Shown here piece by piece: positions 53,601 to 62,657 of a DNA stretch of 64,000 bases. Each line of letters starts with the position of its first letter. Position 1 is the stretch's first letter. Origin of the DNA: Gordionus sp. m RMFG-2023 (Eukaryota > Nematomorpha > Gordioida > Chordodea > Parachordodidae). The translations under genes and the position numbers were made by a program. Below the pieces are notes generated by a model. That model ran no database searches, was not told the DNA's origin, and worked only from the letters and a program-made list of their open reading frames with translations. The stretch spans positions 9,587,366 to 9,651,365 of the forward strand of contig NC_088777.1 in the NCBI RefSeq assembly GCF_954871325.1. Reading direction: 5' to 3'.

Positions 53601-56600
53601 TATTTTTTTTTAGAAAATATTTAAAACTATTATATAAAAATTTGCATTTATTACCCATAGGTCGATGAATATAAGAAAGCTCAGGAACATGCCAAAAAAG
53701 AAAGGGTAAGCTTAGAATTTTATACATTTTAAGAGACATGGTTTTAAAAAAAATATAATGCCATCTCTTCAATACTTATTAGATTACATTGAAGACGCTA
53801 AGTTTTTTTGTAAAATCATGTCTCTGATACTTTATCATTAAAAAAGGCAATATAATATATAGTTTAGACCTGCAGAGGTTGCAGGGCTCAGCCTAGATTT
53901 TTTAAAAATATGTTATATTTATTCTTTATAGATAATAATGGCGATTTAAAATATTTCGCCCGACCCGGGTATTTATAAAAAAAGATATTAGGGCCTAAGG
54001 TCATTAAAATATTTACGGATAAGCAGGTCTTGATATAAAGTATTGACTCGATTTAGCCAATTTTAAGTTAAGATTTTAGCCAATACGCTGGCTTTGAAAT
54101 TACATTAATAGATGGCCAAATCTTCTGCCATTTATAAGCAAAATCTCCAGGCTTGCGTAATATTTGCCTAAAATATTGGGTTAGCCGTTTTTAAATCGTG
54201 CCGTTTAACAATACTAAATATCAACAAAAAACACGATTTTCAACCAGACCTTTCATAAAATTTATACAAGAGTTTGTATATATTATAACTAAGAAAAAAA
54301 ATATAACAGCGGCTTGTGCTTCTAAATGTAGAAATAATGTGAAATTGTGAGCAAAATTAACTCTATTTATTTTTATATATCTTTAAATATAATTCGGCTA
54401 GAAGCTCCTATAGTTAAATATTCTTAAAAAATTTTTAGATGTCAAATACCGAAAATAATCATAAAATATCGCCATTCTTTTTCTTTTTAGGATTAATTTA
54501 TAAATATGCAAATTGAAAATATTCGTTATAAATATTTGATATTAATTAATCAATAATTCCTAGGCTATATGGAGGGCACTACTAGACCGGGTTTTCCGCT
54601 ATAAATTTTAGTTTATATGTCTAATTGTATACCTTTGGCTATATTATATTTTTATAAAAATAATTTTGGGTTTTCACTTATATTTTTTTATTAAAATGCT
54701 TTTTTCTTAAAATTTTGAATTATATGCGTTATTTTAAAAAGTTATTAACTTTTACTAATTTATCCTTCAAATTTTTCTTTTATATTGTATACAATTTTGG
54801 AAGAGAGGATTGAGAGGACGAGTAACAGGGGGGGGGGGTGGCATGCATATCATTTTAGGTGAATAAAAAATTCCCCACCACCTCTCCTCCAAAAATGTAC
54901 ACTATAAAAAATTAGTAATAAAGTAAATAGTTTTTAAATTAACGACTATAATTCAAAAATTTTTAGATAAAACATTTAGATTTTAAAGAAAAGTGAAAAC
55001 CAAAATTATTCTTATAAATATTCTAATATATCAAAAGACCAACAATAAAGGAATAAAATTTTCGGGGAAAACACACCTAGTAATCCCCCCCTCCTTAGCA
55101 AAATCTGGATACGCCTATGGTTGGGGATCTATATGTAAAAAAAATTATTAGCCTAAAATGATATTTACAAGAATAAGCTATGGTGGGGTATCTCCCCTTG
55201 GTTACGCGCATGCAATAATGGTAATATAACTCAAAAGCTATCAAAATTTTATGTTTAATATTTTAAAGAATATTTATTTGAGATATGCAGGAAAATATTT
55301 TTTTCGGGAGGGGGGGGGGTGGTTGTTAACTTATTTGATGAATGATGAATTAAATAATTTTCACAATATATAAATATAATTTAACTTTATTTTAATTCTC
55401 TCTAGGCATAAATGGAATTTTTGTAATCCTGGAATGGGGTTAAGAAGCAAGATGTTTTTTTTTTCATATTCATCATCCATATACGAATTAATTTCAGTGA
55501 TATTTGCCTTGCAAATATTAGATAAATCTAAGATATTTGATTTTCATATGGATGCTGTAGGTTATCTCTTGCCGCTAACCTTTTTGTAATGTTTGCGATG
55601 GGTTATTACCAAGAAATGTCATTCCGCGTTGATTCCAAAATCAACTTCACGGTAGATTAATCTTTTTTTAAAATTCTTATATTGAGTTACGCACCATCAA
55701 GAAACATTTTTAATTTCATTTAAAAAACCAAACATTTTATGTTTAAAATAAATATTTAAAAAATGGTCTTAAATCTGCATAATTTATTATAGCTTACTTA
55801 AAGGAGTATTTTTAAATTTAGAATATAATTCGTTAAGTTTGCATCAAATGAGCTTTTTATCCAATTGGCACTTCTCTCCTTTGACATTTATTGATATAAG
55901 AATGTTTTTATCAGGTATTATACCACTGTTTTAATCGGAATTTTAAAATTTTCCAATAATATCTATACAGGCGCGTACGCAGGAATTTGCCGTGGGGGGG
56001 GACAATTAAAATTTTTTTAAATAAATTTTTGTTATTTAAAATTCTGAAGCATAAATTTATTAGGACTAATAACTATTTCTAATACACAATTTTAAATTAA
56101 TGTGAATTATAAAAATTAAATATATAAACCGGCATATGAAAAACTTTAAAACATATAAACCGGTATATAAAAAAAATATAAAAACCGGTATAAAAAACTT
56201 TAAAATATATAAACCGGCATATAAAAAACTATAAAATAAATGTGAATTAAAAAATATTAAACGGATATAACCGGCGGCATATGAATAACTAAAAAATAAA
56301 TGATCCAAAATAGAAATATTTTGAGCTTTTAAAATTTATATATAAAGTATAAAAAATATAAATGTTGTAAATATAAATTTACATAAGTTTATTAGGTAAA
56401 ATTGTATTTTGTGAATGAACTATTTATAATTCATAGGACAGCACTTAGCAACTGCTCCCAACCTTTTTTGGACCCCAACAAAATGCTATAGATGCTTTGC
56501 ATCAATTCAAACATATTTTGAATTATTTTCCTAATATATTAAAATTATAAAATTGCACAAAAAATTTTAAAAGCATATAATATATTTTAATCCAATTTTC

Positions 56601-59600
56601 GTTGGGATAGAGCTAATTTTTCAATTATCTCATCCGTGCTTGGCGTCAAATGCCTATGAATATTCAATAGGGCCAAACCATTCAATCTACTTTCAGAAGT
56701 TGTACTTCTTAGGTAGGTTTTTATTCTTCTCAAAGAAGAGAAGGTTCTCTCATTAGTTGCAGTACTAATGGGAATAGTTGCTAATATATATAATAATTTT
56801 AATATATTAGGAAAATAATCTAAAATATGTTTGAATTGATGCAAAGCATCCATAGCATTTTTTGGGACTATATCAACCATGGTTAATCTTTTATACCATA
56901 GTTGGCATTCAGCCAATAAGGCATCATAAGATACTTTAATATCTTCATGATAAAAATTTGCCAAATATTTTATTTTATTTCTATCACCATCTGAAAAAGG
57001 TTGGGAGGGTTTTTGTGGTAATAATATCTGCATATTGCTAAGTGCTGCCCTATGAATTAAAAACCGTTCGTTTATTTGTGTTATAAATGTATCTAAAAGA
57101 GGGATAAAGAGATTTATTTTATAATATTCTTCGACTGACCCGATATTAATGTTTGGACGATGAGCTTGCCTTGCTGCAAGTCGAGGGAGACAAATATTAA
57201 ACTCATATTGTTGTGCTTTTGACTCAACAATAACATATAAAATATGAAATTCGTCATCAACATTAGCTCTAATTTCATTGAGTTCTATTAAAATACTCTC
57301 TGCTATTCTCATCACCTCAATCAAGTCAATATCGAGTTTTTGAAAAGTATTGCATAAAATTGTAGTATAATTAAATAATTTATTAAGACATTGTAATGAG
57401 AAAAAAAAATTTGGTATAAGTATGGAATCTAATAATTTGCTAGCCTCTGTAGAAATATCTCTCTCAGACCATTGTGATATTTCGGTAAGAGCGTTAATAA
57501 TTGGTTCTTCTAACTCCATAAAAGATGTCACAGCTTGATGGCGAAGGCTCCATCTTGTTGGACAAGCTTTTTGCAATTTTTTCCTCCTTGTTGGACAAGG
57601 AGTTTCAGAAATAATTCTGTTCAAAATATTTTGTCTCTTGGGATATCTAAACATTTCATAGATGCTAGATATTTTGCCTGATATAAATATAAGAAATTTA
57701 ATTGAAATAAATAAAATTATACCTAAGCAATTTGATATCAATGGCAAAGAACATGCATTAGATATTGCCAGGTTGAGGGAATGAGCAGCACAATGGACAT
57801 ATATAGCTGTTGGGCATTTTTTTTTATAAATGCTTGAAGCCCATTGAATTGCCCACTCATTGCACGAGCTCCATCATACCCTTGCCCACGTATCAAATTT
57901 ATATTAAGCTATATTTTTGAAAAAAATAATTTTATAATGTGATTAATTATTACTTTGAATTTTTCAAGATTGTCAAATATTACATCAGCTAAGGCAGACC
58001 CAGTCATGCTTGAAACTGGAATTGAAGAAACATCTCTTTTATAATGTTATTTTGAGTATCTATATATCGTGCACAAAGTGACATCTGCTCAATTCCAGCA
58101 ATGTCTGTGGTCTCATCTGCCAAAATTGAGTAGCATGGGGCAGAATTGATTTCAGTAATCAATTTTTCTAGAATGATATTATTGCAAACATCAATTATTT
58201 CATTTTGGATCCTAGGGCTAAGGTATGTAGCATTTTTATTACTACTATTAATGCTCTCCATTAATGCAAAATCTCCTAATGCTTTAAATTTTATAAGGCC
58301 ACGAAAATTCCCTTCGTTATCATTATTATTGAAATTCAGGCTTCCTGAATCAAAATGGCCACGTAAAGCTAATCCCTGCAACCCACAATATAGAATAGCC
58401 TCAATAGTTAGTCTTATCTTGCATCTATTTTCTTTTGCAATTGTAAGCCTACTTTTATCAATATGTGATGTAATGGGAATCATATCCCCACTTTGAATTT
58501 ATTCTTTTGAGGAAATCATCAGTTCACAACTTTTGTGATAATTTGTTTTTTGATGATTATCAAAAATTTCTCCAGCATCTTTGTATCTGTTAAATGGAGT
58601 CTTAACAAGAGTGTTAAGCTTAACCAAATTTCTTCCAGCATATCTTGGACCAAACAGGACACATATCTTACAATAAGCTCCATTGTCACGGATAGAGTAT
58701 GCTAGCCATAACCATCTAGTAAAATAGCTGTTTTGAAATTTTAGCTTTCGATTAGCACATACAGTTTGTGGATATTGAAAAATTGAGGGGTGGAATATAA
58801 ATCTATTATTAAATTAAATAAATTATTTATCATAGGTATCTTATATTTATTACTTTTTTAAGAAGTAAATGTCTTTCTTCTAGGCTAATATTATCTTTAT
58901 CCAAAAAATTGTCTATATCATATGGATAATCATTGTACTCTAGAGTTTTGTATAAGGATTTTATATGAGTATAATATTGAGATTAAAATTATTTTAAAAA
59001 AGCCAAAATCTTTATTTAGAATAACCTTTTGATGGCTTTGGCTCTATATCCTGACTCTCAATTATTCTTCCAATTCCAACAATTATTTCATTATTTATGG
59101 GAGGGGTTTTAATTACTAAAAAAAGAATATAATAAAAATATGTTAAATTATTCATACCTTTTTGCTTTTTTATAAGATGACTTTGACTAGAATCTTTATC
59201 ATCATTCGTGTTTTTAAAAAAATTTCTTATGTTCATAATTGTTATTTGACTAGAAAAAAATGGTAGATAAATATTACCAAGGAAAACTTGAAATTGAAAT
59301 TAATTGATAAAATAACTTAGTAAATGATTGTGATAAATAAATGTAATTAAATATATATTTGAATGAAGGAAATATGAATAAAGATTATAAAAATAATATT
59401 AATATATAGAAAATAATATTTTTGAAAAATATATCCGGCATCTGCATTTTTTGGCATTGGGGGGGGGGGGATTTTTTCCCTGCCCCTTCCCCGCTGCGTA
59501 CGCGCCTGTATCTATAATATAATCTCGAAAACCACTCCTTTATAATAAAGGGATAAAATACCTTTCTTGATCAATTTTGTTGCTACCTTTGCCATGTCAG

Positions 59601-60510
59601 TAGTTGAATATTTTTATTGTTTTTAGGATCCAAGAACTTGATATAACCGTCAATATCTTGATTCTTTCAAGAATGCATTGTTTCAAATTTATTTTTACAA
59701 TTGCCTAATGATTAAAATGCCATAAACCAGTGCTCAGCCCAACTTTGAATTTCGCATATTTAGTAATTGATCCTATAGCATACATACAAATACTGATTTG
59801 ATTTTATAATTATTTTCGGTTTTTGCTATTTAAATTTTTTAAACAATATTTAACATATAACTTTAAAGTTCTTTCATTAGGCTGTATAAATAAACTTAAA
59901 TGGCGCTTCTAGCTGAATTATATCCAAAGATATTTAAAATTAAAGAAAGTGCATTTTGGCCAAAATGCCAAATATTTTCGACCTTTAGAGGCCCATATCT
60001 CAGCCGCTGTTAGGAGTTGGAGGCTAAAATTTTATTTTTTTCTTAGTTATAATATATACAAACTAGTAAAAATTTAGAAAAATCGGAAAGTGTCGGGTTG
60101 AAACTCACGTTGATTTGTCATGGAATTTACCATATATGTTTTTAATAAATTAGGTTATATCAGAGACTCACAGGCCTGGAATCCGGTATTATTTAAAAAT
60201 TCGACCTGGGTCGATTTAAAAAAAAATTAAGTGTAAATTATCAATTGGAAAATCATATAATGAAGCATTTAATATTCATTTTCTGCTCATATTTTCGATT
60301 TTACTTAGAATCAATTTGTATAATACAACCAAAATGATACTTAAATTCTTTATAAATCCTAGCAGGGCCTAAAATATCCTTGAAATATATTTATTATAAG
60401 GTCGTTTATGTCAAATTTTTAAAAAATAATTATTTATATTTTAGAAAAATTTGTGGCGGTACGGTGACTTTACGCCAGACGATGCTTTCGAGTTCGGTTT
60501 CAAGAAATAG
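41604..60510 (+). CDS. SND1: Staphylococcal nuclease domain-containing protein 1 (Tudor-SN), 24 exons
   Basis: Tudor-SN is a conserved RNA-binding nuclease/scaffold acting in mRNA processing, RNA decay and silencing complexes. Exons: 41604-41657, 41785-41928, 42155-42278, 42606-42687, 43266-43426, 44557-44648, 44897-45070, 45373-45479, 45904-45997, 46557-46651, 47307-47526, 47763-47845, 47950-48020, 48657-48956, 49187-49302, 50327-50545, 50739-50955, 51562-51691, 52021-52087, 52299-52406, 52773-52926, 53353-53435, 53661-53705 and 60445-60510. All introns are GT-AG and all phases agree, giving 1001 residues against about 910 in human. SN1 (about 12-165) has [11 protein letters not shown] and [14 protein letters not shown]2 (about 188-343) has [25 protein letters not shown] and [17 protein letters not shown]3 (about 345-500) has [22 protein letters not shown]4 (about 555-700) has [33 protein letters not shown] and [19 protein letters not shown]. 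The Tudor domain (about 812-870) has [20 protein letters not shown] followed by GN. SN5 is split around it. The C-terminus [18 protein letters not shown] is typical. Extra length lies in an Asn/Ser-rich linker before SN3, a Gly/Ser-rich insert in exon 14 and an acidic linker in exon 17. Confidence 0.95.
42379..42564. mobile_element. Palindromic MITE in SND1 intron 3
   Basis: TATTGTTGTTAATTAGGGTA at the left and TTTAGCACACTA at the right bound about 186 bp. The centre AGATGGCAGAAAGGTTTGGA matches the 23068-23262 copy closely, and AATATTATTTTAGCTAAAAA lies in the right arm. It has no effect on the SND1 exons. Confidence 0.65.
43521..44136. mobile_element. Fold-back element in SND1 intron 5
   Basis: The ends GAATTCTTTGACAAATCAAC and GTTGATTTGTCACGGAATTC are inverted repeats. 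The inverted similarity continues inward for more than 100 bases (CTCAGATTTTTATGAAATTT against its inverse, TATTATAGCTAAGGAAAAAA against TTTTTTTCTTAGTTATAAC). The 616-bp element encodes nothing. Partial relatives lie at 54218-54560 and 59700-60128. Confidence 0.7.
53866..54030. mobile_element. MITE with AGACCTGC ends in the last SND1 intron
   Basis: AGACCTGCAGAGGTTGCAGG at the left and GCAGGTCT at the right are inverted. GCCCGACCCGGG and AGGGCCTAAGGTC lie inside. It is related to 24028-24113 but longer. A palindromic MITE (54039-54216) follows after eight bases. Confidence 0.55.
54039..54216. mobile_element. Palindromic MITE in the last SND1 intron
   Basis: The order AGATTTTAGCC, AGATGGCCAAATCTTCTGCC, AAGCAAAATCTCCAGGCTTG, ATATTGGGTTAGCCG, CCGTTTAACAATACTA matches the family. 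The left terminus is shortened by roughly 20 bases, as in the 22443 copy. Confidence 0.65.
54218..54560. repeat. Left part of a fold-back element
   Basis: ATATCAACAAAAAACACGAT, TATATTATAACTAAGAAAAA and ACAGCGGCTTG follow the order of 43521-44136. The match fades near 54560. The right arm is absent. Confidence 0.55.
54561..55967. repeat. Worn fragments of the GCGTAGCCAGG-type MITE family
   Basis: Part of the last SND1 intron, with no exon. About 54655-54905 resembles the repeated right-end unit of the 61355-62649 element (TTAAAATGCTTTTTTCTTAA, a long G tract, TCATTTTAGGTGAATAAAAA). TCTGGATACGCCTATGGTTG near 55107 and TTGGTTACGCGCATGC near 55199 are terminus-like. G tracts lie near 54828 and 55308. 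Confidence 0.45.
56480..56552 (+). repeat. Inverted duplicate of a transposase segment inside the hAT
   Basis: About 70 bases here (AAAATGCTATAGATGCTTTG, then CATCAATTCAAACATATTTT) are the reverse complement of 56797-56866, the part of the transposase gene encoding [19 protein letters not shown]. Only a few bases differ. The copy lies downstream of the transposase stop, so the two could pair as a hairpin in the transcript, with a loop of about 240 bases. Confidence 0.8.
56587..59236 (-). CDS. hAT transposase, zinc-finger MYM / DUF4371 type
   Basis: This is the transposase of the surrounding element. In order on the minus strand: [15 protein letters not shown] (start 59236); a linker with [17 protein letters not shown]; a TTF-type finger region with [20 protein letters not shown] and [10 protein letters not shown] (about 58510-58750); the DUF4371 part with [12 protein letters not shown] and [20 protein letters not shown] (58004-58483); [11 protein letters not shown] (about 57770-57810); [12 protein letters not shown] (about 57540); and the hATC block [20 protein letters not shown] near 56700-56770. 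Short introns of about 45 bp appear likely: one at 57678-57722 joins SNCLG to KISSIYEMF, another lies near 59103-59157. An in-frame TAA separates the finger from DUF4371 near 58500, and the frame changes near 58010. Either these are short introns I did not resolve or the copy is freshly inactivated. Confidence 0.8.
59700..60128. repeat. Right part of a fold-back element
   Basis: TCAGCCGCTGTTAGGAGTTG, TTTTTTTCTTAGTTATAATA and GTTGATTTGTCATGGAATTT match the right arm of 43521-44136. The left portion is worn. Together with 54218-54560 it may be an old copy pulled apart, but overlapping middle parts suggest two separate copies. Confidence 0.55.
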
Positions 60511-61354
60511 AATTAGAACCACCCCAAAATTGCAATTCATATTTATTAGTATTTTAGACGATACATTTATTTTTATTAAATACCAATCATAAATACATAT
60601 ACTATTATTATTATTCACCTGACAAAATTTTATAAATCAATTTATTCTAATTTTATATAAACAAAATAACGATTTTCTTTACACTTTAAACTCAAAGTTT
60701 TAAATTATTTGGATTTATAAAAATTAATGGAATATTATATTATTATTTTGTTATGAACGTCGACAAAATTTATTTAAGAAAAATTATTAGCCAATTTATT
60801 AAATAATTTATGGTTTTATTTACTATACCATTTTTATTTTCCTTTTAATTATATAATATAATCATCATATTATATGATGTAATGTAAGAGAATTTTTAAA
60901 GATTTTTTTGTATTAACATCAATAAAAATGACTATATTTTTAAAATTTTAATACAATAAAAGAATATCAAGTTAATATATCAAAATTTATTCTTTCGGGT
61001 ATTAACATAATACCTGAAAATGTAATTATGTCACTTGCCATGATTCGAATATCATATTTTAAATTTTTAAAATGGGGAGCTTTAGCACCGAACATGATTT
61101 TGTGTCGCAGTGACCTTATGATGAAGATATTACAAAAGATTAGGCAACTATTAGATAAAGATTTACCTATGTTATTAAATCTGCATATTAAATATAAATT
61201 TCTCTTTTCCAAACATATTATATTTAAATTTTCCCTTTTTTCCTTCCATCTATTCCAATTTTTCTCTACTTTCTTATTTCTATTTTTTTACATTTTATAC
61301 AAATGATTTTTTTTTACTTCCTTATTTTGGCTGTGTACAGTTTTTCAAATGTAT
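60511..61354. other. DNA after SND1 with overlapping open frames
   Basis: ATTAAA near 60574 and AATAAA near 60956 could serve SND1 polyadenylation. At 60967-61212 both strands are open. The minus frame (MFGAKAPHFKNLKYDIRIMA) is preceded by a possible acceptor near 61167 and could be a terminal exon of a convergent gene. The plus frame (MSLAMIRISYFKFLKWGA) starts with ATG but runs into low complexity. I cannot choose between them or recognise either. Confidence 0.3.
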
Positions 61355-62649
61355 CATAGGCGCAGCCAGGATTTTTCTAAGGGGGGGGGGGGTTTAAAAC
61401 ATTTATGGGGATTCGCCCCCAGACCCCATATTGGGCGGGGTCTATATATAGTCATAAAATATTTTTACAAGATATGAGGTTAATTTTATTAAAAAATCAA
61501 GCCTGGAACAAATATGATATATATTTTTATTAGTTTATATAAAATATAATAAATTACCTGTATTACATTAATATAAATATAAATTGATATTCCTCAATTA
61601 TATAGAATTGGTTACAAAATTCTACTTTTACAGACATATATTTGACAGTTAGAGAATATATTAGAGTTAATATTTTAACAAATTTTACTAATCAATGCTC
61701 TTGATAATAAATATAGCAACAATTTGCATTCAATTATTTAATGCCATCTATTTATTCTAAATAAAAAGTGATATATTAATCTTCATATTATTCATCCCAC
61801 AATGTCTTTAAAAGATATTTTCTGATATCCTTATAAATATTTTGTAGTTTTCTGTAAAATATATAATTCGCTATTAGATATACTGTAAATCTCGACTATA
61901 ATATTCCACTGTTTGTATTGTGCTTTAATTTTTTTATTTAATTTATGATTTAATTTTATGAATTGTTTTATAATTATATTTTACTTTTATTAGGATAAAT
62001 AAAATAAAATTACTCACTTTATATAATTGATTATAATACATTTCACTTTTGTCTTAAGACTTATCTTTGGCTTATATTCCTTTTCTTAAAGCATTTTTGG
62101 CTCATTTTTTTTATATATAAATGCTTTTTTCCAAAAATGTATAAATTATAATGAATAGTTTTATAAAAAAATATTAACTTTTACATTCTATCTTTCAAAT
62201 TATTGTTTAAGATATATGCATACATTTTTGGGGGTCAGGGAGTGGGAGAAGGACTAAGGGGGATATTTTTTATTAGTTTAAAATTATATTCACAAAAGGA
62301 AATAAATTTCTGAAGGGGGGGAGGAATTTCACCTAGCCCCCCCCCCGTTTACATCTATTTGGCTTATATTCCATTTCTTAAAAAATATTGTTTGGTCCAC
62401 TTTTTATATATTTAAATGCTTTTTCAAAAATGTATAAATTATGATGAATAGTTTTATAAAAAAATATCAACTTATACATTCTTTCTTTAAAATTATTGTT
62501 TAAGATATATGCATACATTTTTGAGGATCAGGAAATGGGGGAAGGGCTAAGGGGGATATTTTTTATTAGCTTAAAATGATATTCACAAAAAGTGATAAAT
62601 TTCTGAAGGGGGGGGATTTCCCCTTGCCACCCCCCTGGCTACTTCTTTT
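61355..62649. mobile_element. Non-autonomous hAT element with duplicated right end
   Basis: The left terminus CATAGGCGCAGCCAGGATTT and the right terminus CCCCCTGGCTAC are of the GCGTAGCCAGG hAT type. Flanks are AAATGTAT (61347-61354) and CAATGTAT (62650-62657), 7 of 8 alike. Two head-to-tail units of nearly 290 bases (about 62068-62361 and 62362-62645) repeat the right end. Each runs from TTGGCTTATATTCC through AAAATGTATAAATTAT and GATATATGCATACATTTTTG to a G tract and a C tract. There is no coding capacity. The extreme right end is diverged. Confidence 0.65.
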
Positions 62650-62657
62650 CAATGTAT

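Larger units (their letters stand above)
55968..59508 (-). mobile_element. Complete hAT transposon, 3541 bp, perfect target duplication
   Basis: It starts CAGGCGCGTACGCAGGAATT and ends in the inverse form CTGCGTACGCGCCTG. It is flanked on both sides by TATCTATA (55960-55967 and 59509-59516), identical in all eight bases. G-rich blocks lie just inside both ends. Five or six subterminal units built on ATATAAACCGGCATATAAAA occur at 56120-56300. The transposase runs on the minus strand, opposite to SND1, whose last intron holds the element. Perfect duplication and long open frames make it the youngest-looking autonomous-type element in the window. Confidence 0.9.

Noticed and set aside
58146-58496. 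Plus-strand 116-codon frame
   Set aside because: It is antisense to the DUF4371 part of the hAT transposase.
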